Shown piece after piece: positions 25,528 to 33,162 of a stretch of DNA of 41,045 nucleotides; position 1 is the first letter of the stretch, and every line of letters begins with the position of its first letter. The notes beneath the pieces were generated by a model. That model did not search any database, was not told the origin of the DNA, and saw only the letters and a list, made by a program, of their open reading frames with translations. A program made the position numbers and the translations under genes. This stretch comes from PALSA-1355 sp035496575 (lineage in GTDB: Bacteria > Planctomycetota > Planctomycetia > Pirellulales > PALSA-1355), in contig DATJEN010000331.1 in the NCBI GenBank assembly GCA_035496575.1, forward strand, positions 1-41,045. The letters are read 5' to 3'.

Positions 25528-25598
25528 TGTCAAGGAAACGTGTTACGACTCTTGCAACTGGCCGCCGAGGCTCAGGCCCCGGCGGCCAAATCTCGTCT

Positions 25599-26783
25599 CT
25601 ACTCGCAATCCAGGCCGTCCGGCACGTCGAACGCATGCTCATGCTTGTCGGCGTGAGGCTGGTGGAAAATAACCGGTGGCATGTGGTTGTGTTCGGTGAT
25701 GCTGACCTGGTTGACCGGCTTCGGATAGCTGAAGCCCGGCTTCTCGGCCACATCCACGCGGAACTTGCGAGTCGGCGCCGGGATGTGCAGCTTCGTGTGA
25801 TTGGCAATCACGTGCTTCTGCAGTCCGGCCGGCACTCCCAACGGCACGTGCGGAGGACCAGGCAAGCCAATCGGCGTACCACTGATCGGCATGCCGTATT
25901 GGGGCGCGGTCATGCCCGCAATGAAGGGCGCCGGCGTTCCGGCAGGCATCGCGCCGGTGATGCCGGGGAAGCAAGCATTGGGGCCACAGCCGCCGCAAGC
26001 GCCGGGACCACCCGCGCCCATCGGCAAGGGACCGCCGCCGCCGCCAAATCCGCCTCCCACGAGCTCGCCTTCGCCGCCGGGCACTTCCAGATCTTTATTG
26101 CCTACGCGCACGATAGCCAAGATGGCGCCGCGGCGGTCGGCCTCGACAATCGGATCAACGCCTGGATCGAGACGTGTGCTGACCAGGGTCTCGACGCCCG
26201 CCAATGCCAGTTCCTGAAATTCAGGGTCGGGCAGATAGATGACTTTGGTGACGAAGTTGCCCGACAGCACCTGGTCGAAGTCTTCTTCGGTGAATTGGAC
26301 CGGGATCGCATTGTGAGCCAGATAGGCATCGGTGCGTGGCGTGGGCGGACCAATTTCCAAGGTCGGGTACAACTCGACTCCGGGCCGTCCCGGAATGCTC
26401 GTCAGCTTGACGCGATAAATCGAGCCCTGCGGAAAGTTGTAGCGGCCGGGCACGATCAGAGGCTCCGAATCAAAGGAGCCAGGCACTCCGACGTCCCAAC
26501 CCACGGCCATGCCTTCGGGACTGGTGAACGCGACCTGCGAGGTGCGCGTAAACGGCGACGCCGATTCGGCGGTCGCCATGATGCCGGGTCCAGGGCCTCC
26601 GACGCCCGGGCCAGGCTCCATGATCATGTTGGCCGGCGGCAGATTATTTCGATGCGTCAGCTTGCCGAGCGGCGGGATGACCGTGGTGTTGTCGTTGAAC
26701 GCACCATATGGCGGGTGCAGCGAGCAGCCGGTCGCGGCCGCAATAGACAATCCGAGCAAAAACGAAACCATGCGCGATTTCAT
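25599..26783 (-). CDS. Lipoprotein with Gly/Pro-rich tail, first gene of an exported-protein operon
   Basis: A 394-residue protein. A good ribosome-binding site (AGGGGGG, 5 bases before ATG) precedes a signal peptide with lipobox AAATGC (Cys20). The core (residues about 110-200) contains GSIYRVKLTSIPGRPGVELYPTLEI and LSGNFVTKVIYLPDPEFQEL, shared with the next gene. Then come DRRGAILAIVRVGNKD and a Gly-rich stretch (GGGFGGGGGPLPMG), two Cys-Gly turns (CGGCGPNAC) and a His- and Pro-rich tail. It begins the three-gene unit 26783-23525. Role probably structural at the envelope; no catalytic residues recognised. Confidence 0.78.
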   Translation of the reverse strand: MKSRMVSFLLGLSIAAATGCSLHPPYGAFNDNTTVIPPLGKLTHRNNLPPANMIMEPGPGVGGPGPGIMATAESASPFTRTSQVAFTSPEGMAVGWDVGVPGSFDSEPLIVPGRYNFPQGSIYRVKLTSIPGRPGVELYPTLEIGPPTPRTDAYLAHNAIPVQFTEEDFDQVLSGNFVTKVIYLPDPEFQELALAGVETLVSTRLDPGVDPIVEADRRGAILAIVRVGNKDLEVPGGEGELVGGGFGGGGGPLPMGAGGPGACGGCGPNACFPGITGAMPAGTPAPFIAGMTAPQYGMPISGTPIGLPGPPHVPLGVPAGLQKHVIANHTKLHIPAPTRKFRVDVAEKPGFSYPKPVNQVSITEHNHMPPVIFHQPHADKHEHAFDVPDGLDCE

Positions 26784-26811
26784 AGGTCCCCCCTATAGCG
26801 CGAATGAGCGC

Positions 26812-26833
26812 CATCCGAGACTCCGCTCGGATG
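26812..26833. promoter_or_regulatory. Inverted repeat in the leader of the exported-protein operon
   Basis: CATCCGAG (26812-26819) and CTCGGATG (26826-26833) form a perfect 8-base inverted repeat around a 6-base loop, 29 bases before the ATG of the lipoprotein gene on the - strand. It could be a protein operator or a hairpin in the 5' leader. A second hairpin, CTTGCC-TTCGG-GGCAAG (26993-27009), lies on the other side of the divergent gap. Confidence 0.45.
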
Positions 26834-27018
26834 CCCCCTTCACGCCAGTTGCCTTTATCTTCGAGGCCACGCTAGCGCCGCGTGCCGCGGGGGCCCGTAT
26901 TGAGATAGACCCTCGCGCGCCTACGACTTACAATCCGTGGCCCGCTCGATCATCCCGCCGACCACCCGCTTCTGTGCGCTGGGTGCCTCAGCCTTGCCTT
27001 CGGGGCAAGATGATGGCG

Positions 27019-27045
27019 TTGATATGTTGGTCGGCGTCCTACAAT
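27019..27045 (+). promoter_or_regulatory. Possible promoter of the LolA-like gene
   Basis: TTGATA (27019-27024) and TACAAT (27040-27045) each match 5 of 6 consensus bases, but the spacer is only 15 bases. Transcription would start about 27 bases before the ATG at 27079. Confidence 0.4.
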
Positions 27046-27078
27046 GCGATTCTTTGGCAAATCCGGCAAAATCCGAAA

Positions 27079-28062
27079 ATGACCTCCAGGCTTCCTATCC
27101 TCGCAATTGGCTGTTGCTGGATGGCCGCCGCCGGACAGGCCTGGGCTCAAAAGCCTTCCCCGCCGGAGGTTTCGGCCGCCACGCGGAATGAAGCGGCGGA
27201 CAACGCCGGCATCACGCCGGACGTGCTGGTGCGGCATGTGATAGCGAACCTCGAGGCGCAATCGTCGATCGCGGCTCGCCTCCGCCATCGCATCGATTTG
27301 CTCGGCAAACCGCTGGTCGGTACCGGCATCTACTTGCAGCAGGGCAGGGGAGTGGAGCGGCTGCTACGTCTCGAGATCGACGTGCAGATGAGCAAAGATC
27401 CCGGCAAGCTATTCCAAGTGTGCGACGGCAAAAAACTGTGGCTCAGCGAATCGATCGGCGGTGAGACCAAGCTCGCCAGCGTTGACCTGGCGCGGCTGGT
27501 GAGAGCGCGGCCTAAATCCATGCCGCTCGATTCGCCGCCCCTCAATATCTCGCTCGGTGGCCTGCCAAAGTTGCTCTCCGATCTCGACGGCGCATTTGTC
27601 TGGGGGCTCGTCGCCGACAGCCGCTTGGAGGACCTGCGCGTATGGTCGGTCGAGGGACGCTGGAAGCCCGCGCGGCTGGCGCAGATGCTTCCCGATCAAA
27701 AGCCGCAAATCGATGCGGGCCAGCCGGTCGACCTGCAAAAGCTGCCAAAGAATGTGCCCGATCGCGTAGTGCTGCACATCGGAGTTGAGGATGGCTTTCC
27801 GTATCGGATCGAGTATTGGAAGGCGGTGGGCAGTCGCGAGGATTCGTCTCGCGATCAGGAATCGGCGCGAGACAACGACAAGTTGCTCGTGCTGCTCGAG
27901 TTTTACGAAGTGCGCCTGAACGCGCGTATCGACCCCGCGCAGTTCGTGTTCAATGCACAAGGGAAACAAGCCGTCGATCGGACGGGCGAGTATCTCGAGC
28001 GATTGGGGCTAGAAGAAGCCGCCGCGCCGGGAGCGAGTCGGCCCTCGCGCACCCGCCGGTAG
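27079..28062 (+). CDS. LolA-like exported protein
   Basis: About 327 residues from the ATG at 27079. The signal peptide (LAIGCCWMAAAGQAWA) is followed by a mature part starting VLVRHVIANLEAQSSIAARLRHRIDLLGKPLVGTGIYLQQG, the opening of a LolA/LppX-like half barrel, and strands with LLRLEIDVQ, LFQVCDGKKLWL and RVVLHIGVEDGFPYRIEYW. Such proteins bind lipid or lipoprotein acyl chains in the periplasm. The frame is open 570 bases upstream, but that part is a shadow of the divergent operon. One CAGGGCAGGGG repeat lies inside the gene (27340). Confidence 0.72.
   Translation: MTSRLPILAIGCCWMAAAGQAWAQKPSPPEVSAATRNEAADNAGITPDVLVRHVIANLEAQSSIAARLRHRIDLLGKPLVGTGIYLQQGRGVERLLRLEIDVQMSKDPGKLFQVCDGKKLWLSESIGGETKLASVDLARLVRARPKSMPLDSPPLNISLGGLPKLLSDLDGAFVWGLVADSRLEDLRVWSVEGRWKPARLAQMLPDQKPQIDAGQPVDLQKLPKNVPDRVVLHIGVEDGFPYRIEYWKAVGSREDSSRDQESARDNDKLLVLLEFYEVRLNARIDPAQFVFNAQGKQAVDRTGEYLERLGLEEAAAPGASRPSRTRR
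27340..27350 (+). repeat. CAGGGCAGGGG repeat inside the LolA-like gene
   Basis: Exact 11-mer copy; the last + strand octamer before the polarity change. Confidence 0.8.
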
Positions 28063-28097
28063 CGGACGACTCGTGGTGAATTCCGAAGGGGGAATCG

Positions 28098-29153
28098 TCA
28101 GCGCGCCGCGTTCTCCACGCCGCGGCTGTCGCGCAGCGTTCCGATTGCCAGGCGGCTGGCGATGCGAAGAGCCTCGACCATGCCCGCCGCTTCAGCGCGG
28201 CCTTGCCAGGCCACATCGAACGCGGTGCCGTGCGCCACGCTGGTGCGAACGATGGGTAATCCAAGCGTCACGTTGACGGCGCGATGCATGGCGAGCAGCT
28301 TGATGGCGATGTGCCCCTGATCGTGAACCATTGCCACGACAGCGTCGAACTCGCCGTTTCGGGCGCGAGCAAGCAGGGTGTCTGCCGGCAAGGGGCCCTC
28401 GAGGTTCAATCCTTCTTTTACGCCCAGCTCGACCGCGGGTCGGATCAGCGTGCGTTCTTCATCGCCAAAAAGCCCTTCTTCGCCGGCGTGTGGATTGAGT
28501 GCGCAGACGCCGACGCGTGGCGGAGCTGGAGTGAATTGCGCCATGAATCGCGAGACCAAGCGCGACTTTCGCAAAATGCCCTCGGAATTGAGCGCCGCGA
28601 TCGCATCGCGAAGCGCCATGTGCAGCGTGACGTGTACGACCGCCAGACCGCTTTTGCCGCGCACCTCGGCGCCGGGCCCGAGGTACAGCATCATCGCGTA
28701 GTTGTCGACTCCGCACAGTTCGGCCAACAGCTCGGTGTGGCCCGGATAATGGTGTCCCGCTTGCCACAGCGCCGCCTTGTGCAGCGGGCCGGTGGTAATG
28801 GCGTCGACTTCGCCGTCGAGCGCCATCTTCGTCGCGGCGACGAGCGCGTCGTACGCCGCCTGACCGCCGCGTGCATCGATCTGGGCGGGCGGGGCGTACA
28901 ACACCTCATCGTTTCCAACCGGGATGCAAGGAATGTCGCCAGGGCTGGGTTCGGCCGCGGCGGGGTTTGAGATCGTCAGCACGCGAGCGCTCTGCCCCAG
29001 CAGGCTGGCCGCTCGACGAACGATCTCGGGATGCCCAACCACCAGCGGGCGGCAAAAAGCATGCACGGCAGGATCGCTCCAGGCGCGCACCACGATCTCA
29101 GGGCCAATGCCCGTCGGGTCTCCGAGCGTGATTGCGATGCGAGGACGATCCAT
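28098..29153 (-). CDS. pdxA: 4-hydroxythreonine-4-phosphate dehydrogenase
   Basis: A 351-residue protein. ITLGDPTGIGPEI (8-20) is the PdxA signature, and the metal-binding histidines lie in AGHHYPGHTELLAELC and VHDQGHIAIK. It oxidises 4-phosphohydroxy-L-threonine with NAD, and the product is used by PdxJ in the DXP-dependent vitamin B6 route, which also draws on the Dxs product from the left end of the window. It stands alone here; a separate PdxA2-like role in other pathways cannot be excluded, though the length and motifs fit PdxA. Confidence 0.93.
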   Translation of the reverse strand: MDRPRIAITLGDPTGIGPEIVVRAWSDPAVHAFCRPLVVGHPEIVRRAASLLGQSARVLTISNPAAAEPSPGDIPCIPVGNDEVLYAPPAQIDARGGQAAYDALVAATKMALDGEVDAITTGPLHKAALWQAGHHYPGHTELLAELCGVDNYAMMLYLGPGAEVRGKSGLAVVHVTLHMALRDAIAALNSEGILRKSRLVSRFMAQFTPAPPRVGVCALNPHAGEEGLFGDEERTLIRPAVELGVKEGLNLEGPLPADTLLARARNGEFDAVVAMVHDQGHIAIKLLAMHRAVNVTLGLPIVRTSVAHGTAFDVAWQGRAEAAGMVEALRIASRLAIGTLRDSRGVENAAR

Positions 29154-29255
29154 TACCGACGATTCTAGTCGCGCGGGACTCCTGGACGAAGTGGCAAGAG
29201 GGCAGGTCTAATGCACCTTGTCCCCGAGTGCGCATGCGATTTCAGGTGAGTCGTC

Positions 29256-29801
29256 GTGAATCGAATTTTTCTTACGCTGGCCTGGTTCGCCTTGGCCATG
29301 ATGGCCGCCACGCTCATCGTCGGGCTGACCATTGAAGATCTGCATACGGACCATTCTCCAGACATGCTCCGCTGGGCCACGGTTCACCGGCTGATGGGGA
29401 TCGCGACCGCGCTCGCTGTCGTGTTGGTCAACAGCATCGTCGTGACCTACTTCATTGGCACCAGTCGCTGGTGCAAGGAAGTCTGCGAGACCTATGCGCT
29501 GGAGTCCGATCTCATAAGTCGCAGCACAATGCTCAAGCGGCGAACCTTCCCCTGGGCGGTGACGGGCATGCTGGCCGTGGTGGGCGTGATCGCCTTGGGA
29601 GGCGCCGCCGATCCCGCCACCGGATTGCCGAACACGCTCAACTGGGTGACGCCGCACCTGCTAGGCGCGTTGGCCGGGTTCTGCTTCTCCGGCCTGGTGT
29701 TCCTCGTCGAGTGGAACCGCATCGAGGCGAATCGGCTCGTGATTGCCGATGTGCTCGAGCGCGTTCGCGAAGTGCGCATGGCCCGCGGGCTCGAAGTTTG
29801 A
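29256..29801 (+). CDS. Four-helix membrane protein of unknown function
   Basis: A 181-residue protein starting at GTG. Four hydrophobic helices (about 5-24, 44-68, 98-118, 130-150) with a cytoplasmic-looking loop TSRWCKEVCETYALESDLISRSTMLKRRTFPW between the second and third. His-bearing positions near helix ends (TVHRLMG, TPHLLGA) recall haem- or quinone-associated small membrane proteins, but no binding motif is clear. Divergent from pdxA with a gap of about 100 bases; convergent with the ZIP gene. Confidence 0.75.
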   Translation: MNRIFLTLAWFALAMMAATLIVGLTIEDLHTDHSPDMLRWATVHRLMGIATALAVVLVNSIVVTYFIGTSRWCKEVCETYALESDLISRSTMLKRRTFPWAVTGMLAVVGVIALGGAADPATGLPNTLNWVTPHLLGALAGFCFSGLVFLVEWNRIEANRLVIADVLERVREVRMARGLEV

Positions 29802-29830
29802 GCCGATTGCCAGCGGCTCGCGCGCACCCT

Positions 29831-30757
29831 CTAGTCGTGACGGTCCACGCCGTGGCCGGTCGCGTGGTCGGATTCCAGATGCTCATGCGGCGTGCTCGCT
29901 CCGTGGTCGTGTCCGCCTTCGGCCAGCACGGTGGCCCACGCCAGGGCGATGCCGGCCACGAGCGCCAGCGAGAGTGCGACGCGGTCATGATGGTGAAACT
30001 GCAGCTCGGGCAGCAGATCGCTGGTGGCGATGCAAATGAACGCGCCGGCAGCGAATGCCAGCGCTTGACCGAGCAGTGCGTGACTTTGCGAGATTTCTGA
30101 CGATCCCAAGTAGAAGAGCGCCGCGCCGGCCGGCGTAACGAGCGCGTAACAGGCATTCAGGATGTGCCGCAAGGTGGGGCTGCGGCCTTCGGCGGCGAGC
30201 AACGTTCCGATAGTGAGTGAGTCGAACGGTTTGTGCAGCGCAATGGCCAGGAAGGTGGCCAGGCCCGCCCAGACCTGCGACTCGTGTTCGGCTTCGACGG
30301 CGGCCGCGATGGCGACTCCGTCGATCAAGCCGTGCAGAGTCAGACCGATTGCCGCGCCGCCCCACGGAAAGAGACGATTGGCGCCAGCGAGACCGTGGTC
30401 GGCGTGATGATGATGCGCGTGCACGGCCGCGTGGCCGGCCGGCAGCGCATCGCCTGCTGAGATTCCAAGCTCATCGGGTGCATCGTGGTGGTGGAAGTGA
30501 AAAAATCGCTCCAAGAAAAACATGAACAGGAAGCCGCCCAGCAGCCAGCTCACCGTGCGGTCGATCGAGCCCAGTGCCTCCAGTGCGTGCGGCAGCAGGT
30601 GCAGCACGCCCACGCCCAGGATGACCCCTGAAACGAAGCTGATCGCGATTTGCATGCGGCGATGCGTGAGCTCGATCGCCAGCGGGATCCATCCGCCCAG
30701 CAGCGAAGCCGCCGCCGCGAACCCGGAATAGATCGCCAGGAGCAATAATGCGTTCAT
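29831..30757 (-). CDS. ZIP-family divalent metal transporter
   Basis: About 308 residues, eight helices. Helix 4 has LTLHGLIDGVAIA and helix 5 has ALHKPFDSLTIG, the paired ZIP metal-site motifs (HGxxDG, HKxxD). Histidine clusters (HFHHHDAP, HAHHHHADHG, and GHDHGASTPHEHLESDHATGHG at the C terminus) lie in loops, as in zinc or iron carriers. It probably imports Zn or Fe across the inner membrane. The ATG at 30757 starts MNALLLLAIYSGF; the frame is open to 30808. Divergent from dtd. Confidence 0.92.
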   Translation of the reverse strand: MNALLLLAIYSGFAAAASLLGGWIPLAIELTHRRMQIAISFVSGVILGVGVLHLLPHALEALGSIDRTVSWLLGGFLFMFFLERFFHFHHHDAPDELGISAGDALPAGHAAVHAHHHHADHGLAGANRLFPWGGAAIGLTLHGLIDGVAIAAAVEAEHESQVWAGLATFLAIALHKPFDSLTIGTLLAAEGRSPTLRHILNACYALVTPAGAALFYLGSSEISQSHALLGQALAFAAGAFICIATSDLLPELQFHHHDRVALSLALVAGIALAWATVLAEGGHDHGASTPHEHLESDHATGHGVDRHD

Positions 30758-30851
30758 GTCGCCGTTTCCCAAACGCGGCAGTATGCTATGCGGGCGAGCA
30801 GGGGGCAAGTCGACCTACCACGCGCGAACAAACAATGCGACAGGCCAACCA

Positions 30852-31304
30852 ATGCGGGCGTGCATTCAACGAGTGACCCAAGCGCGCGTGAGCGTCGACG
30901 GCCAGGTGTGTGGCGAAATTAGCGCAGGCATGCTCGTGTTGTTGGGCGTGGCCACGGGCGATACGGAAGTCGACGCCCGGCAACTGGCCGCCAAGCTGGT
31001 GGCGCTGCGGATCTTTGACGACGAGCAAGGAAAGATGAACCGCTCGCTCGAGGATGTTGCCGGAGCGATGCTGGTGGTCAGCCAGTTTACGCTGTTGGGC
31101 GACTGCCGCAAAGGCCGCCGGCCGAGCTTCGTGGAGGCCGCTCAACCAGAAGTCGCGGAGCGGCTGTATCAAGAATTCGTGTCAGTCGCCACGCAATTGG
31201 GCATCTCGGTCGCGACCGGAAAATTTCGCGAACACATGCTCGTGAGCCTGGTCAACGACGGCCCGGTCACACTTGTGGTCGAGAGCAACGTTCGAGAGTC
31301 GTGA
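30852..31304 (+). CDS. dtd: D-aminoacyl-tRNA deacylase
   Basis: A 150-residue protein with SQFTLLGDCRKGRRPSF (about 76-92), the catalytic core of DTD, and NDGPVTLVVES near the C terminus, where the conserved Gly-Pro forms the chiral proofreading site (family form NxGPVT). It removes D-amino acids, and glycine on tRNA(Ala), from tRNA. The chosen ATG (30852) gives MRACIQRVTQARVSV, the usual start; the open frame from 30756 is not needed. Confidence 0.95.
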   Translation: MRACIQRVTQARVSVDGQVCGEISAGMLVLLGVATGDTEVDARQLAAKLVALRIFDDEQGKMNRSLEDVAGAMLVVSQFTLLGDCRKGRRPSFVEAAQPEVAERLYQEFVSVATQLGISVATGKFREHMLVSLVNDGPVTLVVESNVRES

Positions 31305-31320
31305 GCGGCGCGGAACCTTT

Positions 31321-32016
31321 TTAGCGCAGGTCGCGTTCGGCCGGCTGCACGGCGATGGCTTCCGACTTGTCGCCCGGCGTCGGCGGAGCGATCGAGGGCG
31401 GGTCTTGCAGAATGAGCATCGCCAGCAAGATCACGTTTGCATAGGCGGCCAGGTTCGACCACCAGCAATCGCCCCAGAACTTGATGGCCGTGCCAAACGA
31501 GCTCTTGAGTCGAGCATGACTGAAATCGATGCTCCAGATCTCGTCCAATATCAAGTGTGACGCGAATCCCAGCATCACAGCCCCTGAATTGAAACAGCGC
31601 ATCCAAGGATTTTCGTGCGCGCAGATCAGGTAAGCCAGCTCGCCGACAATCGCCAGGGCGGGCAGGCTGTGGAACATGCCGCGGTGAACCGTGAACTTGC
31701 GCAGCATGCGCCCAATGCCAAAGCGAATGAACGCATAGATCGCTCCGCCGGCCAGCACCATCGATTCGGGCGCGAGCCCCATCTGTTGAAAGCGATCGAG
31801 CATCAGCATCGGAACGACGGCCGCGGCGAAGGCGACGCTCTCGCGCAAGGGAACGCCGGGACCACTGTCCAAGTCGGGCAACATGCCGGAGACGCTGCAC
31901 AGGCCGCCGGCCAGGACGCAAGCCGGCAACGGCGTTTCGTACACGACCGCTGCTGTCGCGCCGTAGGCCACTCCGAGCGCCGTGCTGGTTGCGATGTGGG
32001 TTTTGAATCCGGCCAT
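31321..32016 (-). CDS. DUF457-type membrane-bound metal-dependent hydrolase
   Basis: About 231 residues. The starting MAGFKTHIATSTALG, GMLPDLDSG (about 45-53) and FTVHRGMFHSLPAL (about 106-119) match the YdjM/YfhO-like DUF457 family: conserved His and Asp residues at the ends of membrane helices. A third His lies in FASHLILDEIWSID. Predicted function: membrane-embedded metal-dependent hydrolase; no substrate is known. Convergent with dtd, with 16 bases between stops; divergent from the CvpA-like gene. Confidence 0.85.
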   Translation of the reverse strand: MAGFKTHIATSTALGVAYGATAAVVYETPLPACVLAGGLCSVSGMLPDLDSGPGVPLRESVAFAAAVVPMLMLDRFQQMGLAPESMVLAGGAIYAFIRFGIGRMLRKFTVHRGMFHSLPALAIVGELAYLICAHENPWMRCFNSGAVMLGFASHLILDEIWSIDFSHARLKSSFGTAIKFWGDCWWSNLAAYANVILLAMLILQDPPSIAPPTPGDKSEAIAVQPAERDLR

Positions 32017-32049
32017 GAAGTTACCCCCGACGGACAATGGCAGAGGAGT

Positions 32050-32075
32050 GCCAGCGAATAACCGTTAGCGCTGGC
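32050..32075. promoter_or_regulatory. Imperfect 26-base palindrome in a divergent promoter region
   Basis: GCCAGCG (32050-32056) and CGCTGGC (32069-32075) form a perfect 7-base inverted repeat; within the loop, TAACCGTTA (32059-32067) is itself symmetric. It lies 34 bases upstream of the DUF457 gene and about 180 bases before the CvpA-like gene, where an operator would be expected; it could also be a dispersed repeat. Confidence 0.45.
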
Positions 32076-32201
32076 TCCGCCCCTGCCCGGCTGTTGCGAG
32101 GCGAACTTGTATCGCGCGCTCGGGCGTGTGGCCAAGGTCAGTTTGCGGCGGTTGATGGTGGTGCTATCAGGCTTGCTATTCGCCGGCCTCAGGCGCGTGG
32201 C

Positions 32202-32207
32202 TATACT
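32202..32207 (+). promoter_or_regulatory. Possible -10 box before the CvpA-like gene
   Basis: TATACT at 32202-32207 matches 5 of 6 consensus bases and lies 47 bases before the ATG at 32254. The hexamer 17 bases upstream (TTCGCC) is a poor -35 box. Confidence 0.35.
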
Positions 32208-32253
32208 TTCCCGACTCGCCCTAAAGCCCAACGTCGCGACGGAATTGAGCGCA

Positions 32254-32844
32254 ATGGAACCGTACGACATCTGCATGCTCGTGGTGCTCGTGGGCGCAAC
32301 CGTGTTTGGCGCGTGGAAGGGGCTGGCCTGGCAGGTGGCATCGACGGCCAGCCTGGTTGCGAGCTATGCCGTTTCGCTGCGCTTTAGCGAACAACTGGCG
32401 CCACGATTCGGTGAGCAAGCACCCCTGAATCGCTTTATCGCGATGTTCGTCTTGTTTGCCGCGACGTCGCTCGCCATTTGGCTCGTGTTCCGCGTCGTGG
32501 CCGGCTTTTTGAACCGAGTCCGCTTGCGAGAATTCGACCGACAAATGGGCGCGCTTTGCGGAGCGGCAAAGGGCGTGCTGCTATGCGTGGCGATCACGTT
32601 TTTCGCCGTCACGCTCTCGGCCCGTTCGCGTACCGCCGTCCTGCAATCCAGGTCCGGCTATTACATCGCCGTGCTGCTGGACAGGGCCGATCGGGTCATG
32701 CCGAAGGAGCTGCACCAGGTGCTCGACCCCTACCTGAAGAAGCTCGAGCACGAGTTGGATCCCAATGGCCAACCGGCGCCCAGCGGGCCAGCCATCCCGC
32801 CTGGACCGGCCACGGCTGAAATTGAAAAGTTGCCCGCGCTCTGA
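32254..32844 (+). CDS. CvpA-family membrane protein
   Basis: About 196 residues starting MEPYDICMLVVLVGATVFGAWKG. Four membrane helices with the CvpA pattern: an N-terminal helix ending in G-x-x-x-G (GAWKG), LFAATSLAIWLVFRVVAGFLNRVRL, then FDRQMGALCGAAKGVLLCVAITFF, the conserved 'D...G...G..KG' helix. CvpA is linked to colicin V export and to envelope stress resistance in proteobacteria; its exact role is unknown. The C-terminal tail (PNGQPAPSGPAIPPGP) is Pro-rich and probably disordered. The open frame from 32107 is not needed. Confidence 0.85.
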   Translation: MEPYDICMLVVLVGATVFGAWKGLAWQVASTASLVASYAVSLRFSEQLAPRFGEQAPLNRFIAMFVLFAATSLAIWLVFRVVAGFLNRVRLREFDRQMGALCGAAKGVLLCVAITFFAVTLSARSRTAVLQSRSGYYIAVLLDRADRVMPKELHQVLDPYLKKLEHELDPNGQPAPSGPAIPPGPATAEIEKLPAL

Positions 32845-33162
32845 GTCGCCGGCAGGGGAGCGGGAAGCCAGCCGAGCAAACAGACTCACGATTTTTTTGA
32901 GAGAGAGCGGGGCGGGGCCGCCGGCTGTCGGATCGCTCAGGAGCTCCGTGCGTGAATCGAAATGCAAACGAGTCAGAGGTCGCGAAGAGTGTGAAGCTCG
33001 CGATTTGGGCCCGTTTACGAAGCCCGAACCGAACATAAGAAACATTATCGGACGTTGGGGACCTTTGCTGTCAATCACGCCCTAGCAAGCTCACGGCGCG
33101 CGTCGCACGCAGTGGACGGCCAACTTTGGCGTTCAATCAAGCGGACCCGCTCTGGCGCGGGC
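32845..33162. other. 318-base convergent gap between the CvpA-like gene and accA
   Basis: No gene seen. Contains a T7 run (32892-32898) without a clear hairpin, a G-rich part (hand count for 32845-33060: 77 G, 51 C) and an AT-rich dif-like sequence at 33028-33055. After that the G excess disappears (33061 to about 33160: 33 G, 38 C). Confidence 0.6.
33028..33055 (+). other. Candidate dif-like XerCD site (weak)
   Basis: Two 11-base arms around a 6-base centre: ACCGAACATAA, GAAACA, TTATCGGACGT. Known dif sites have the form (N)4CGCATAA, 6 bases, TTATGTTAAAT. The inner ATAA/TTAT and the 11-6-11 layout agree; the outer parts agree poorly, and TTATC replaces TTATG. Its place, close to where octamer polarity and G/C skew turn over, is the main reason for listing it. 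Confidence 0.3.

Noticed and set aside
26509..27078. 190-codon extension before the LolA-like gene
   Set aside because: It is antisense to the divergent lipoprotein gene and would put the clear signal peptide in mid-protein.
29229..29249. AGTGCGCAT sequence resembling a XerC half-site
   Set aside because: Only the left arm fits; no TTATG-like right arm at the required distance.
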